Below, piece by piece: positions 43,957-54,887 of a DNA stretch of 64,000 bases. This DNA comes from Hyphococcus sp. (GTDB lineage: Bacteria; Pseudomonadota; Alphaproteobacteria; Caulobacterales; Parvularculaceae), in the NCBI GenBank assembly GCA_028289605.1, contig JANQON010000006.1, forward strand, positions 310,001 through 374,000, given 5' to 3'. The notes under the pieces are model-generated. The model saw nothing but the letters and a program-made list of their open reading frames with translations, was not told the DNA's origin and did no database searches. Each line of letters opens with the position of its first letter. Positions within the stretch are counted from its first letter, which is position 1. A program made the position numbers and the translations under genes.

Positions 43957-44601
43957 TTAGTTGTTTGCAGCAGCTTGGGCCTGCGCCTTCGCCTGCGCCT
44001 CAATGATTTGTTTTTCGATTTCAGCCAGTGAGATCTTTTGCACTTCGACCGTCTTCATTTTCTTGTCGAGCGCTGCGATCACTTCCTGCGTCACATCGGT
44101 CTCGACGGCTGCGTACATCACCGCCGCCCGGTCCAGCAACACAGTCGCGCCGCGCTTGTCGACGATCTCTTTCAGGATCGGCTGGCTCTCGGCGAGGATT
44201 TTGGCCTGCGCGTTTTGGATCGCCATACGGAACGCCTGATCGGCGATCTGCGCCCGTTGCGGCAAGCCGTATTGCGAACGAACCTGAAGCTCTTGAGCGG
44301 TTTTTTGCTTCACCTCATCGGACATCAGTTCAGAATTTTTCTGAAAATTCTCGATGTCCTTTTTGAGCTTGTCCGCTTCCGCCTCGAGTTCTTTCGAGAC
44401 GCTGTCGCGCACTTCCTCGGCCTGGGCCGGGATGGTTTGCCCCGCCTTGGACTGCGCCACCAGCAGCTCCATATTGACGACGAGAATAACCGGAGCCTTG
44501 GCGTCCTTCTGGGCCTGCGCCGCCGTGAAGGACGCGCCGCCCGCGAGCGCAGCCAGGCCAATCAGGCCCGCGCTTGCAACCGCAAGAATACTGTTTTTCA
44601 T
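43957..44601 (-). CDS. OmpH/Skp-family periplasmic chaperone
   Basis: A 214-residue exported coiled-coil chaperone that holds unfolded outer membrane proteins. A signal peptide (MKNSILAVASAGLIGLAAL) is followed by the Skp core: VILVVNMELLVAQSKAG, a long helical coiled coil around residues 60-130, VDKRGATVLLDRAAVMYA, and a C-terminal Ala/Gln-rich tail. It follows bamA, as usual. A hairpin terminator candidate lies downstream. Confidence 0.93.
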   Translation of the reverse strand: MKNSILAVASAGLIGLAALAGGASFTAAQAQKDAKAPVILVVNMELLVAQSKAGQTIPAQAEEVRDSVSKELEAEADKLKKDIENFQKNSELMSDEVKQKTAQELQVRSQYGLPQRAQIADQAFRMAIQNAQAKILAESQPILKEIVDKRGATVLLDRAAVMYAAVETDVTQEVIAALDKKMKTVEVQKISLAEIEKQIIEAQAKAQAQAAANN

Positions 44602-44645
44602 GGGTACACCTCTTACCTTTTTAAGTCTTTGTTCTAACTTACAAA

Positions 44646-47294
44646 TTAGAAACTCGTGCCGGCGCTGAACCGGAAGCCCTCCGTCCGATCATACTCTTCT
44701 TTGCGGATAATCTCAGCAAAATCAAATCGAACCGGACCGAAGGGCGAATCCCAACTCACCGATACGCCCGCGGTGACGCGGAACGAGAAATCATCCTGAA
44801 TCGGCGCCAGGTCGCCAATGCCGTCCCCGTCCGTGTCGATAAAGAGGCTCGGATCGGAGTTCAAGATTTTCGTCGAATCGTCGACAAGGCCGACGGAGCC
44901 GAAATCGCTGAACAAGGCGGCGCGAATGCCATATTCCTCAGGCAGCGGCAGCGGGATCAGGATCTCCGCCGTACCGATGGCGTAGGCTTTAGCGCCGATG
45001 GCCTGACCTAGAAGCTGGCCGTCCCGGATAACCGGCAACTGCCCCTGCCCGGTGGCGACGCCGTCTTGGTCTACCGCCGGTCCGCCGAGCGACAGGAAGC
45101 GCGGGCCGACCCCGGCGACTTCAAATCCGCGGAACGACGATGCGCCCTCGAAGAATCGGTCCGACAAACGAACGTCGTCGCCGCCGTAGCCTTCGATATA
45201 GCCTGCGCGTCCTTTCAGCGAGCCGACAAAACCGGCGAACAGCGGGTGGTAATAAGCCGCCGTCGCTTCACCCTGGTAATAGTTGACGTCGCCGCCCAGC
45301 CCGGCGAACCGCGCTGACACGCCCGCGCGCCAACCGCGGCTCGGCTTGATCGGATCGTTGCGCGTGTCAAAGCTCAAAGACGCGCCAATCAGCGAGGTCA
45401 GGAAATTACCGCGAGACTGACAGGTCGGCGACTGAGATTGAATAATCACGTCACACAAATTCGCCGAGAAGAACTGCGCCGTTGCATCGGGATCCCCGGC
45501 GGCCACCTGAACGCCCGCGCTGTTAAGAAAAATGATGTCGCTCGCCGGCGTCGCGCCCGGAATCAGCACCGAGGACGGATCATCATCGATGCCGATCGTT
45601 TGTGAAACGAGCTGATCGATTTCAACATCGTCCTTGCTCAGAAGATAGGACAACCCGCCGCGCCCGTATTCAGAGACTTGGAAGCCGGCGTTCAACCCGA
45701 AGCCGATGCGGTTACGCACAAATCCCGCTTCGCGAAAGTTCGTTCGCTGATTGAAGGCGGAAGCCCCCGCCGCCAGGTTGCGCCCCAGGAAGTAGGGTTG
45801 CGTGAACTGCAAATCGACCAGCCGGGTGCGCGACGAGGCCTGCACGCGGAAGGTGAGCGCCTGGCCGCGCCCCATCAGATTACGCTCCTGGATGGAGAAA
45901 TCGACAATGAAGTTATCAGTCGACGAGACGCCGACGCCCACTGAGAAGGCGCCGGTCGACTGTTCTTCGACCGTGACGTCGAGTTCGGTCCGGTCCGGCG
46001 CCGAGCCCGGGGTTTCTTCGATGGCGACTTCCTTGAAGAAACCCAGCGAGCGAATGCGCGCACGCGATCGGTCGACCAATACGCGGTTAAAGGGGTCGCC
46101 TTCCGCAATCCGGATCTCGCGCCGGATGACTTTGTCGAGGGTGCGCGTGTTGCCCTTGATGTTGATCCGCTCAACGTAAACGCGCGGGCCTTCGTTCACC
46201 TGGAACGTGAGATCAATCGTTCTGGTGTCCTCAAACCGCGACAATTGCGGATTGACGTCGACAAATGCATATCCGGTGGCGCCGGTTGCGAAAGTGATCG
46301 CTTCCGTCGCTTTTTCCAGTTTTTCAGAGTTGAAGGTTTCGCCCGGCTTGATCGGCACAAAGCGCACAAGCGTGTCTTCGTCCAGTTTGGCGAGGGTCGT
46401 TTTCACCCGCACTTCACCGACTGTGTATTGCGGTCCCTCGTCAATGGTGAAGGTGATGAAAAAGTTCTTCCGGTCCGGCGTCAGCTCGGCGACGGCCGAG
46501 ACGACCTGAAAGTCCGCATACCCGTTTTTACCATAGTGCTGGCGCAACAATTCGCGTTCATATTCCAGGCGATCGGGATCGTAATTGTCATTGGACGAGA
46601 AAAACCGCCACCACCGGCTTTGCTTGGTCAGGATGACGCCGCGAAGTTCATTATCGGTGAACACCTCGTTGCCGACGAAATTCACCTTTGCGATTCCGGT
46701 TTTCGGCCCCTCGTCGACTTCAAAAATGACGTCGATCCGGTTTTGATCGAGAGGGGTCACCTTCGGCGTCACCGTCGCCGCAAAGCGGCCCTTGGCGCGA
46801 TAGAGCTCGATGATGCGCTGCACATCGGCCTGCACCTTTGAGCGCGTATAGACGGCCCGCGGGGTAAGCTGGACTTCCTCGGCGATTTTGTCGTCTTTAA
46901 CGCGCTTGTTGCCTTCGTAAATGACGCGGTTGACGATCGGGTTTTCCTTCACCGTGATGAGAAGAACGCCGTTCGGCTGCATTTCCAGCGACACGTCGGA
47001 AAACAACCCTGTGTTGAACAGGGTCTTCAGCGACAGATCGAGGAGTTCCGGATCAGCGGGCATGCCCGCCTGAAGCGGCAGATAGGAGCCCACTGTTTCC
47101 GCTTCGATGCGCTGATTGCCAGTCACACTGACGCCCTGGATCACAGGCGCGGCTTGGCTGTGGCGCTCAACGCCGCCGGCTATCTGCGGCGGCGGCTGCT
47201 GCTGGGCCGCGGCCCCGCCGATCACCGCCGCCGAAGCCGCGATGATGAAAATAACTGCGCGGCGGAATGCCCCCCCGGACAACTTCACACTCAT
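44646..47294 (-). CDS. bamA: Outer membrane protein assembly factor BamA
   Basis: The 882-residue Omp85 protein that folds beta-barrels into the outer membrane. A signal peptide (VIFIIAASAAVIGGAAA) precedes five POTRA domains (about 50-460) and a C-terminal 16-strand barrel; the LRGF-type loop appears as GASSFRGFEVAGVGPR and the last strand ends RFSAGTSF with a terminal Phe. It is longer than E. coli BamA (810), mainly in extracellular loops; one loop contains two cysteines (NLCDVI, PTCQSRGN) that may form a disulfide. Confidence 0.96.
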   Translation of the reverse strand: MSVKLSGGAFRRAVIFIIAASAAVIGGAAAQQQPPPQIAGGVERHSQAAPVIQGVSVTGNQRIEAETVGSYLPLQAGMPADPELLDLSLKTLFNTGLFSDVSLEMQPNGVLLITVKENPIVNRVIYEGNKRVKDDKIAEEVQLTPRAVYTRSKVQADVQRIIELYRAKGRFAATVTPKVTPLDQNRIDVIFEVDEGPKTGIAKVNFVGNEVFTDNELRGVILTKQSRWWRFFSSNDNYDPDRLEYERELLRQHYGKNGYADFQVVSAVAELTPDRKNFFITFTIDEGPQYTVGEVRVKTTLAKLDEDTLVRFVPIKPGETFNSEKLEKATEAITFATGATGYAFVDVNPQLSRFEDTRTIDLTFQVNEGPRVYVERINIKGNTRTLDKVIRREIRIAEGDPFNRVLVDRSRARIRSLGFFKEVAIEETPGSAPDRTELDVTVEEQSTGAFSVGVGVSSTDNFIVDFSIQERNLMGRGQALTFRVQASSRTRLVDLQFTQPYFLGRNLAAGASAFNQRTNFREAGFVRNRIGFGLNAGFQVSEYGRGGLSYLLSKDDVEIDQLVSQTIGIDDDPSSVLIPGATPASDIIFLNSAGVQVAAGDPDATAQFFSANLCDVIIQSQSPTCQSRGNFLTSLIGASLSFDTRNDPIKPSRGWRAGVSARFAGLGGDVNYYQGEATAAYYHPLFAGFVGSLKGRAGYIEGYGGDDVRLSDRFFEGASSFRGFEVAGVGPRFLSLGGPAVDQDGVATGQGQLPVIRDGQLLGQAIGAKAYAIGTAEILIPLPLPEEYGIRAALFSDFGSVGLVDDSTKILNSDPSLFIDTDGDGIGDLAPIQDDFSFRVTAGVSVSWDSPFGPVRFDFAEIIRKEEYDRTEGFRFSAGTSF

Positions 47295-47303
47295 TAGGAC
47301 GTC

Positions 47304-48569
47304 CTAGCTGATTGAAGAGATCAGATTATTGATGTCGTTCCATGTGACGAAAATCATGAGCGACGCCAACAGGACGATGCCCATCCTAAACCCTATTGCC
47401 TGCGCCCGCGCCCCCAGCGGCCTGCCTGCGACAGCTTCGTAGGCGTAATACACAAGATGGCCGCCGTCGAGAACAGGCACGGGCAAAAGATTCAGAAAGC
47501 CGATCGAAACCGACACAACCGCAGCCAGAGAAATGAAATCGATCAGGCTCAATTTAAGCTTCGTCCAGAAACTCGGAGGATCGCTATAACCTGACTCGTC
47601 AAAGCCGGACATCACTGATTGCCCGGCATATTGGGCCATTTTGATCGGTCCGCCGAGCTGGCTTGCGTCTTCCTGCCCGGTGATGATTTTGCCCATGAAT
47701 TTCACGGTAATTGACAAAACCCGCCACAATTCGTGAACGCCCTCGCCGAGCGCCGCGGCGAATCCATACTTTTCAAAACTGTATGCGTTCGGGTCCGGCG
47801 AGACGCCGAGCTGCCAGCGTTCAATCGCATTGCCGTAGCGGTCTTCGGCCATCACGCGCGTCGGCGCCACCAGAATTTCCACCTGGTCGCCGTCTCGCTC
47901 AAGCAGGAACCGCATTTCTCCGCCGCCGCTCAGCAGCACAATATCGTAAAGCTCGTTGAAGGTTTGGAGCGCCCGTCCGTCCACGGATACGATCCGGTCG
48001 CCGGCCTCGAATCCGGCCTGATAGGCCGCGCTTTCCGGGTAGACGCCGCCGACCACCGGATCGAGATTGGTGCGGCCCAGCGTCATTAACAGCGCCGTGA
48101 AAATCGCAATTGCGAGCAGAAAGTTGAACATCGGTCCCGCAGCGACAATCAAGGCGCGAGCCCATATCGGTTTGAAATGAAAACAAACCGCGCGCTCTTC
48201 CGGCGTCATATGGGATGCAATTTCGTCTTCATGGCCGGGGCGCGGGAACTGTGTCGTGACCGGGCGCGCGGATTGCTCCGCCGCTTCCGGCGGCGCCTGA
48301 GACGCAGCGTTCAGGTCGCCGAAAAACTTCACATATCCGCCGAGGGGCAGCATCGCGATGCGCCATTCGGTGCCCTTGCGATCCACCCACTTCACGAGGG
48401 TCTTGCCGAAACCGATGGAGAAGACGTCGACTTTGACGCCCAGCAGTCTGGCTACGGAGAAATGGCCGTACTCGTGAATGAAGACGATAATCGTCAGGAG
48501 AATCAGAAACGCAATCAGCGTGATCGGTAAAATCAATACCGTTTCAAGGCTCAAGCCGGCTGCGTTCAT
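47304..48569 (-). CDS. rseP: Site-2 zinc metalloprotease RseP
   Basis: An intramembrane protease that cleaves anti-sigma factors and signal peptide remnants. The 421 residues include the zinc motif HEYGH (His32, Glu33, His36) in the first helix, the PDZ domain (about 165-245, GGVYPESAAYQAGFEAGDRI), and the C-terminal NLLPVPVLDGGHLVY motif. The N-terminus is taken at MNAAGLSLETVLI; an ATG 15 codons upstream adds a basic segment. It lies between dxr and bamA. Confidence 0.95.
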   Translation of the reverse strand: MNAAGLSLETVLILPITLIAFLILLTIIVFIHEYGHFSVARLLGVKVDVFSIGFGKTLVKWVDRKGTEWRIAMLPLGGYVKFFGDLNAASQAPPEAAEQSARPVTTQFPRPGHEDEIASHMTPEERAVCFHFKPIWARALIVAAGPMFNFLLAIAIFTALLMTLGRTNLDPVVGGVYPESAAYQAGFEAGDRIVSVDGRALQTFNELYDIVLLSGGGEMRFLLERDGDQVEILVAPTRVMAEDRYGNAIERWQLGVSPDPNAYSFEKYGFAAALGEGVHELWRVLSITVKFMGKIITGQEDASQLGGPIKMAQYAGQSVMSGFDESGYSDPPSFWTKLKLSLIDFISLAAVVSVSIGFLNLLPVPVLDGGHLVYYAYEAVAGRPLGARAQAIGFRMGIVLLASLMIFVTWNDINNLISSIS

Positions 48570-48588
48570 TATTGTTGTTCCGCCATCT

Positions 48589-49797
48589 TCACGCCGCCGC
48601 GCGCGCAGCCGCAAATTCCTCGGCCAGGCGCCGCGCCTCCCCGTCAGCGGCGACGACTTCTTCCAGCGTCGTTAACCGCGCCGGACTGTTCTCCCCGCTG
48701 ACCTTTTCCAGTACCTGCTCGGTAATTGCGGCAATATCAAGAAATTTGACGGCGCCGTCCAAAAATGCGGCGACAGCGACTTCGTTGGAGGCGTTCAGGC
48801 TCGCCGGCATCACCCCCCCGCTCTCAATCGATTCGCGGGCGAGGCGAAGGCAAGGAAACCTTTTTAAATCAGGGGGTTCGAAGGTCAGCGTGGCAACTTG
48901 GGCGAAGTCCAGCTTGGCTGATGGGCTGGGCGTTCGATCCGGCCAGGCGAGCGTCGTCGCGATCGGCGTGCGCATGTCAGGCGTGCCGAGCTGAGCGAGC
49001 ACAGAGCCGTCGACATATTCAACCATTGAGTGAATCACCGACTGCGGGTGGACAAGCACCTCGATCTGTTCGTGCGGGGTGGGAAAGATATGCGCCGCCT
49101 CGATCAGCTCCAGCCCCTTGTTCATCAGCGTTGCGGAGTCGACGGAGATCTTCGCGCCCATGGACCAATTCGGATGGGCCACCGCCTGGGCCGGCGTCGC
49201 CGTCGCCATGTCATCGCGCGACCAGGTTCTGAACGGTCCGCCCGACGCCGTTAAAATCAATCGCGAAATGCGCTCCGGCCGATCAAAGTCATAAACTTGG
49301 AAAATCGCATTGTGTTCTGAGTCGACGGGCAAGAGACGCCCGCCTGCCGCCTCAATCGCCGCGGTGACGACATCGCCGGCGCAAACGAGGCATTCTTTGT
49401 TCGCTAGCGCGATATCGGCGCCGCGCTTGGCGGCCTGCAATGTCGGTCTGAGACCGGCGGCGCCGACGATCGCGGCCATCACCCAGTCAGCGTCGCGCTG
49501 CGCCGCTTCTTCAATCGCGTCAGGGCCTGCGCCGGTCTCAATCCCCGTTCCCGCCAACGCCGATTTCAAGTCATCGCCGAGGGCGGCGTCGCCGATCGCT
49601 GCAAAGTCCGGTCGGAACTTTTTCGCCTGTTCGACCAGCGTTTCCAGATTGCGGTTTGCGGTCAGGGCGACGATGTCGACCTCTGCTTCGCCCTGGTCAG
49701 ATGCAAACTCGATCAGATCGAGCGTGTTAACGCCGATCGAGCCCGTTGATCCCAGAATCGTTGCGCGTCGCGCCTTGTTTTGTGTGATCGCTCCCAT
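48589..49797 (-). CDS. dxr: 1-deoxy-D-xylulose-5-phosphate reductoisomerase
   Basis: Converts DXP to MEP in isoprenoid synthesis, using NADPH. The 402 residues show the cofactor motif ILGSTGSIGVNTLD near the start, the active-site SEHNAIFQV (Ser/His/Asn), LILTASGGPFR and SATLMNKGLELIEA. I start at MGAITQNKARRATILG; ten further upstream codons are not conserved. It precedes rseP and follows cdsA. Confidence 0.96.
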   Translation of the reverse strand: MGAITQNKARRATILGSTGSIGVNTLDLIEFASDQGEAEVDIVALTANRNLETLVEQAKKFRPDFAAIGDAALGDDLKSALAGTGIETGAGPDAIEEAAQRDADWVMAAIVGAAGLRPTLQAAKRGADIALANKECLVCAGDVVTAAIEAAGGRLLPVDSEHNAIFQVYDFDRPERISRLILTASGGPFRTWSRDDMATATPAQAVAHPNWSMGAKISVDSATLMNKGLELIEAAHIFPTPHEQIEVLVHPQSVIHSMVEYVDGSVLAQLGTPDMRTPIATTLAWPDRTPSPSAKLDFAQVATLTFEPPDLKRFPCLRLARESIESGGVMPASLNASNEVAVAAFLDGAVKFLDIAAITEQVLEKVSGENSPARLTTLEEVVAADGEARRLAEEFAAARAAA

Positions 49798-49807
49798 GCC
49801 CCAACTC

Positions 49808-50647
49808 TTACATCCCTTCGAAGACATTATAGAGTAAATAGACGCTCGTCATCGCGACCGTCGCGAAAATCATTCCGTCGAGCCGATCGAGAACGCCGCC
49901 ATGGCCGGGTATCAGCCCGGAAATGTCCTTGACCGCAAAGCGCCGCTTGAACGCCGATTCTGCAAGATCGCCGGCGACCGAGGCGGCGCCCAGGACGCCT
50001 CCGGGGATCAGAAACGACGCCGCCGCCCCGGGACCGAACAGGAAATAGGCCGCGACGGCGCCGATCATCGCGCCCCCGGCGACGCCGCCGCCAATGCCCG
50101 CCCATGTCTTTGAGGGCGACAGGGCGTGCGAAATCTTTGGCCCGCCGATCAACTTGCCGAATATGAAGGCGCCCGTATCGGCCGCCCAAACGGTCGCGAA
50201 AATAAGGATCGTCAACGCCTCGCCGTAAGACGGATCGAACCGTAGCCAGATCAACGCCACTGACGGGGCGATGATGTAGGGCGCTGCGACGGCGGGCCAA
50301 AAGGTGAAGCCGCCGATCGGCGCCAGGCTCGCCGCGCCGCCTGCGGCGGCGATCCCCAGCGCGGGGAACACAAAGCCGGCGCTCGCCAGAATCAGCGCTG
50401 CGGCGGCGGAGGCGCTTAATACGTAAAACCGCCAGGAATAAGCGCGCCCTTCGACCATCCGGGTCCACTCAAACACCATCAACATGGCGGCGAAGGCAAT
50501 CATCGCGGTGAAGGCGCGTCCGCCGATCATGACGGCGGCGATAACCGGCGGGATCAACACCGCTGCGGAGAGTATCCGCAGTCTGAGCGCACGGCGAACC
50601 TCGGCGCTGCCGCTGGCTGCGGATTTTTCAATCGCGGGCGCCGGCAT
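49808..50647 (-). CDS. cdsA: Phosphatidate cytidylyltransferase
   Basis: Makes CDP-diacylglycerol from phosphatidate and CTP in the inner membrane. The 279 residues have about eight helices and the family signature at the C-terminus: ESAFKRRFAVKD, ISGLIPGHGGVLDRLDG. The Lys, His and Asp residues there are catalytic or bind metal. The stop is 10 bases ahead of dxr, and the ATG overlaps the uppS stop by one base. Confidence 0.95.
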   Translation of the reverse strand: MPAPAIEKSAASGSAEVRRALRLRILSAAVLIPPVIAAVMIGGRAFTAMIAFAAMLMVFEWTRMVEGRAYSWRFYVLSASAAAALILASAGFVFPALGIAAAGGAASLAPIGGFTFWPAVAAPYIIAPSVALIWLRFDPSYGEALTILIFATVWAADTGAFIFGKLIGGPKISHALSPSKTWAGIGGGVAGGAMIGAVAAYFLFGPGAAASFLIPGGVLGAASVAGDLAESAFKRRFAVKDISGLIPGHGGVLDRLDGMIFATVAMTSVYLLYNVFEGM

Positions 50648-51411
50648 CAGGCCCCGCCGACGCCGCCATATCGACGCTCGCGGGCGTTGAATTCGGCAAT
50701 CGCCTCGCCGAACACCGCGGCGTTAAAATCCGGCCACAGAACATCCAGAAACACATACTCGGCGTAAGCGGCCTGCCAATTCAGGAAATTCGACGTCCGC
50801 TTCTCTCCGCTCGTACGAATTACGAGATCCGGGTCCGGCCCGTCGCCGGTATCGAGAAAGGCGCCGAAAACGGACTCGTTCAGGTCTTTGGCGCTTATAT
50901 CGCCGCGGGCGATGGCCTGCGCCGCCGTGCGGGCGGCGCGAACAATCTCGTCGCGACCGCCGTAATTGAACGCAATCTGAAGCGTATGCGCGGTATTGTC
51001 CCTCGTTTCCTTTTCGGCTCGGCGCACGAGCGCCTTAACGTCGGCCGTCAGATTTTCCTTATCGCCGATAATTCGAATACGAACGTTTTCTTCCTTAAGA
51101 CGGGGAAGGTCTTCGACAATAAACTCTTTCAACAACCCCATGAGGTCGCGAACTTCGCCGGCGGGACGGCGCCAGTTTTCGGTGGAAAAAGAGTAGAGCG
51201 TCAGATATTCGACGCCGAAATCGCGGGCGGCTTCAACGGCGCGGCGGGCGGCGGCGACGCCTTCGCGATGTCCGTCCTTGCGTTCAAGCCCTCTCGCCTT
51301 GGCCCAACGGCCGTTGCCGTCCATGATGATCGCAACATGACGCAGCGCCTTGCCGCCGCCATTGGCGGGCGAGCGCGCATCGTCAAGCGTTTTTTCAACT
51401 GCGTTCAACAC
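50647..51411 (-). CDS. uppS: Undecaprenyl diphosphate synthase
   Basis: The cis-prenyltransferase that makes the C55 lipid carrier for cell-wall and O-antigen assembly. The 254 residues contain catalytic Asp31 in [15 protein letters not shown], the Arg/His in [35 protein letters not shown] and [20 protein letters not shown]. The N-terminal 20 residues are a variable extension. It precedes cdsA with a one-base overlap. Confidence 0.95.
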   Translation of the reverse strand: MLNAVEKTLDDARSPANGGGKALRHVAIIMDGNGRWAKARGLERKDGHREGVAAARRAVEAARDFGVEYLTLYSFSTENWRRPAGEVRDLMGLLKEFIVEDLPRLKEENVRIRIIGDKENLTADVKALVRRAEKETRDNTAHTLQIAFNYGGRDEIVRAARTAAQAIARGDISAKDLNESVFGAFLDTGDGPDPDLVIRTSGEKRTSNFLNWQAAYAEYVFLDVLWPDFNAAVFGEAIAEFNARERRYGGVGGA

Positions 51412-51450
51412 TCATCTCCGGCTGCGTGGACGCGCTCAAAAACGAGCGCG

Positions 51451-51999
51451 CTATACCTGCATAATCTCCTCTTCCTTCGCCGCGAGCGCCTCGTCCACTT
51501 TCTTCACGTAGTCGTCCGTGAGCTTTTGCACTTCGTCATGGAGTCGCTTCTGTTCGTCTTCGCCGCCTTCGGCGGTTTTGGCCTGGGTCATGCCGTCCTG
51601 GCGCACATTGCGGACAGCGACGCGCGCCTGCTCGGCGTACTTCGCCGCCACTTTCGTTAACTCCAGTCGCCGTTCTTCCGTAAGCGGCGGAATCGGAATG
51701 CGCACATTTTGGCCGTCGACCACAGGATTTATACCAAGACCGGATTCGCGGATCGCTTTTTCTGTCGCCGCCACAAGGCCCTTGTCCCAAACCTGAATCG
51801 AAATCATGCGCGGCTCTGGCACGGAGATCGTGCCGACTTGATTCATCGGCATTTTGGAGCCGTAGGCGTCAACATCGATCGGTTCGACCAGGCTCGCGGA
51901 CGCCCGGCCGGTTCTGAGCCCGCCGAACTCCGACTTCAGCGCGGTGATCGCGCCGTCCATGCGTTTTTTGAGATCGTTTAGGTCAACCCCGCTGGTCAT
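51451..51999 (-). CDS. frr: Ribosome recycling factor
   Basis: Splits the post-termination ribosome with EF-G. The 182 residues form the usual L-shape: a three-helix bundle ([20 protein letters not shown] and the long C-terminal helices) plus a beta domain ([33 protein letters not shown]). The start is [10 protein letters not shown] with AGGAG upstream; the longer upstream frame would run into the pyrH gap. Confidence 0.96.
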   Translation of the reverse strand: MTSGVDLNDLKKRMDGAITALKSEFGGLRTGRASASLVEPIDVDAYGSKMPMNQVGTISVPEPRMISIQVWDKGLVAATEKAIRESGLGINPVVDGQNVRIPIPPLTEERRLELTKVAAKYAEQARVAVRNVRQDGMTQAKTAEGGEDEQKRLHDEVQKLTDDYVKKVDEALAAKEEEIMQV

Positions 52000-52087
52000 G
52001 GGTCTATTCTCCTGAATGTATTTGTCTTTTTCCCGAATAATACGCCAGAACTCGGGCGAAAAGGGGGTAATGCGCGGCGCGGCCGCA

Positions 52088-52834
52088 TCAGCGGTCCGAT
52101 ATAACGGTCGACGGCCCTTCTCCAGTGAGCGCGCCGACGACGCCTCCCGGGGCCCCGATCGGGAAAACGACAATGGGAATGCCGCTTTCCCGCGTCAGCG
52201 AAATGGCGGCCTGGTCCATGACCTTGAGGTCGCGCATCAGCACCTCGTGATAGGTAAGCGTGTCAAAACGCTCTGCGTTCGGGTCCTTTTTCGGATCCGC
52301 GGAATAGACGCCGTCCACCTGCGTTCCCTTCAGCAGCGCATCGCAGCCCATCTCGGCGGCGCGCAGCGCAGCGGCCGTATCCGTCGTGAAGAACGGATTG
52401 CCGGTGCCCGCGGCGAATATGACAATCCGGCCGCGTTCCATATGGCGCAGGGCGCGGCGGCGGATATAGGGCTCGCAAATGGCGGTCATCTCAATGGCGG
52501 AAAGAACCCGGGTGAACAGCCCGATTTTTTCCAGCGCGTTCTGCATCGCCAGCGCGTTCATGACGGTCGCCAGCATGCCCATATAGTCGGCGCTCGCCCG
52601 TTCCATGTTCTGCCCGGCCGGCGACACGCCGCGGAAGATATTCCCGCCGCCAATCACCAGACACAGCTCTACGCCCAGCTCCTTGGCGTCTTTCACCTCG
52701 CCCGCGATCCGATCCACGGTGTCGTTGTCGATGCCGTACCGGCCGGACCCCATCAGGGCTTCGCCGGAAATCTTCAACAAAATCCGCTTGAAGCGGGACT
52801 TGCCGGCGGCGGAGGCGGGTGAAGCATCGGTCAT
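52088..52834 (-). CDS. pyrH: UMP kinase
   Basis: Phosphorylates UMP to UDP; a hexameric amino-acid-kinase family enzyme. The 248 residues include [16 protein letters not shown], the [10 protein letters not shown] glycine loop, [20 protein letters not shown] and [16 protein letters not shown]. The N-terminus has about 14 extra residues. It lies between tsf and frr; a strong terminator lies between tsf and pyrH, so pyrH probably also has its own promoter. Confidence 0.96.
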   Translation of the reverse strand: MTDASPASAAGKSRFKRILLKISGEALMGSGRYGIDNDTVDRIAGEVKDAKELGVELCLVIGGGNIFRGVSPAGQNMERASADYMGMLATVMNALAMQNALEKIGLFTRVLSAIEMTAICEPYIRRRALRHMERGRIVIFAAGTGNPFFTTDTAAALRAAEMGCDALLKGTQVDGVYSADPKKDPNAERFDTLTYHEVLMRDLKVMDQAAISLTRESGIPIVVFPIGAPGGVVGALTGEGPSTVISDR

Positions 52835-52915
52835 GGTTCAACTCATCTCATCGGCGCGCGGCGCAGAGGCTGGCGGCATGGGCGCCGGGATTAACGGCAT
52901 ATCGGGTTTCGACGC

Positions 52916-52959
52916 AAAAAAACGCCGCGGGGAGAGGTTTGTCCTCTCGCCCGCGGCGC
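52916..52959 (-). terminator. Rho-independent terminator after tsf
   Basis: On the minus strand a GC-rich stem (GCGCCGCGGGCGAGAGG pairing with CCTCTCCCCGCGGCG, with mismatches) closes a 5-base loop and is followed directly by seven T. It lies 43 bases after the tsf stop and well before pyrH, so rpsB-tsf is probably a separate transcript. Confidence 0.92.
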
Positions 52960-53001
52960 TTGTGACCCTTTTGAAGCGTCGCGTCAAATCCGCAGCGGCG
53001 A

Positions 53002-53910
53002 TCAATCTTCCTCGTCGGCCGCTTCAACGCCTTCGCCGAGCTCAAGACGCTTGAAACCGGCGAATTCGACCGGCGCGCCCACGTCGGCGGCGGCGTTTTC
53101 GATGACCTTGCCGACCTTGGTCTCGCCGTCGATGACAAAGACCTGCTCCAGCAGAACCGATTCCTCATAGAATTTGCGCAGGCGGCCCTCGACCATCTTT
53201 TCGATAATGTTCTCCGGCTTGCCCGAGGCCCGCGCCTGATCAGCGAGAACGGCTTTTTCGCGTTCCACCACCGCAGGATCGAGATCCTCGACCCGGCCGG
53301 ACAGGGGCCGCGCCGCCGCCACATGCATGGCGATCTGCTTTCCGAGCGCCGCCAGCTTGTCCTTATCGCCGGCAGATTTCAGACCGACGATAACGCCGAT
53401 TTTGCCGGCGCCGCTGGTCACCATTCCGTGCACGTAGGATGCGACGACACCGTTGTCGACGGACACGCCCTCGGCGCGGCGCAGGGCCATGTTCTCGCCG
53501 ATCTGACCGACCATCTCGGCGATATGATTGTCCACCGACTTGTCCGTTCCAGGATAGCTCGCCGCTTTCAACGCATCGATATCGCCTTTGACCGAGATTG
53601 CCGTTGCGGCGATATCGCCGACCATCTTCTGGAAAAGATCGTTGCGCGCAACAAAGTCGGTTTCCGAATTCACCTCGACGAGGACGCCCACGGCGCCGTC
53701 GCCTTCTGTTTCAACATTGACGGCGACAAGGCCCTGCGCCGCCGTGCGGCCGGCTTTCTTCGCGGCTTTGGCGAGGCCCTTTTTGCGCAACCAATCGACA
53801 GCTTCCTGCATGTCGCCGCCGGTTTCGTTCAGCGCAGTTTTACAATCCATCATCCCTGCGCCGGTTGTCTCACGCAGTTCCTTGACCATTGCAGCGGTAA
53901 TCTGAGCCAT
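53002..53910 (-). CDS. tsf: Elongation factor Ts
   Basis: The nucleotide exchange factor of EF-Tu. The 302 residues start [21 protein letters not shown]; the EF-Tu contact motif TDFVARND is visible around residues 80-88, and the C-terminal [19 protein letters not shown] core is standard. It follows rpsB, and the operon ends at a strong hairpin downstream. Confidence 0.97.
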   Translation of the reverse strand: MAQITAAMVKELRETTGAGMMDCKTALNETGGDMQEAVDWLRKKGLAKAAKKAGRTAAQGLVAVNVETEGDGAVGVLVEVNSETDFVARNDLFQKMVGDIAATAISVKGDIDALKAASYPGTDKSVDNHIAEMVGQIGENMALRRAEGVSVDNGVVASYVHGMVTSGAGKIGVIVGLKSAGDKDKLAALGKQIAMHVAAARPLSGRVEDLDPAVVEREKAVLADQARASGKPENIIEKMVEGRLRKFYEESVLLEQVFVIDGETKVGKVIENAAADVGAPVEFAGFKRLELGEGVEAADEED

Positions 53911-54053
53911 CTTTCTTTGCTCCTGTCTATTCGTTTCCTGCGGCGCGAGCGGGCGGTCCCGACGCGACGCGACTCCATATTCGACACAGTCCCGCGCCGC
54001 GCTGCGCCAGCGCTTACCACGGGCCTCGTGACAATTTCGCGAAAGCCGCGCGC

Positions 54054-54887
54054 TTAGGCGCTTGGCTGCTCGCCGGCGGCGGCCTCAGGGGCCGGCGCGT
54101 CTGTCGGCGTTTCCGCCGCAGGCTCGTCAGCCGGCTCCGCCAAAGCAGGCTCCAGCGGAACCTCTTCGGATGCGCCAAGGTCAACGCCGAGCGCGGCCTG
54201 GCTTTCGCCAAGGCCGTCGATGACGGCGTCGGCGACGAGATTGCAGTAGAGCCCGATGGCGCGCGACGCGTCGTCATTGCCGGGAATGACATAGTCAATG
54301 TCGAGCGGAGAACAATTGGTGTCGACCACCGCAACGACGGGAATGCCGAGCTTTTTCGCTTCCTTGATGGCGATGGCCTCTTTGTTGACGTCGACGACGA
54401 ACATGAGGTCGGGCAAGCCGCCCATGTCGCGAATGCCGCCGAGAGAGGCTTCAAGCTTTTCGCGCTGGCGGGTCAGATCAAGCAGCTCTTTCTTGGTGAA
54501 ACCGGCGCCGCCGCTCTCAATACTTTCTTCCAGGTCTTTCAGTCTCCGGATCGAGTCTGAAATCGTCTCCCAGTTGGTCAGCGTGCCGCCGAGCCAGCGC
54601 ACATTCATATAGTATTGCGCGCAACGCTGCGCCGCTTCCGCGATCGGGCCCTGAGCCTGCCGCTTGGTGCCGACAAAAAGCACGCGGCCGCCGCCGGCGA
54701 CGACGTCGCGGATCTTTACCAGCGCCTGGTGAAAGAGCGGCACGGTCTGGGAAAGGTCGATAATGTGAATGCCGTTGCGATCGCCGAAAATGAACTGCTT
54801 CATTTTCGGGTCCCAACGATGGGTCTGGTGACCGAAATGCACGCCAGCTTCTAGCAGCTGGCGCATGGAAAATTCTGGCAGCGCCAT
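54054..54887 (-). CDS. rpsB: 30S ribosomal protein S2
   Basis: A 277-residue ribosomal protein starting [26 protein letters not shown]. It contains the RNA-contact strand [13 protein letters not shown], the coiled-coil domain and the C-terminal [20 protein letters not shown] block. Beyond residue about 245 an acidic Ala/Glu/Pro tail ([20 protein letters not shown]) is a lineage-specific extension. AAGGAG lies at a normal distance from the ATG. Confidence 0.97.
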   Translation of the reverse strand: MALPEFSMRQLLEAGVHFGHQTHRWDPKMKQFIFGDRNGIHIIDLSQTVPLFHQALVKIRDVVAGGGRVLFVGTKRQAQGPIAEAAQRCAQYYMNVRWLGGTLTNWETISDSIRRLKDLEESIESGGAGFTKKELLDLTRQREKLEASLGGIRDMGGLPDLMFVVDVNKEAIAIKEAKKLGIPVVAVVDTNCSPLDIDYVIPGNDDASRAIGLYCNLVADAVIDGLGESQAALGVDLGASEEVPLEPALAEPADEPAAETPTDAPAPEAAAGEQPSA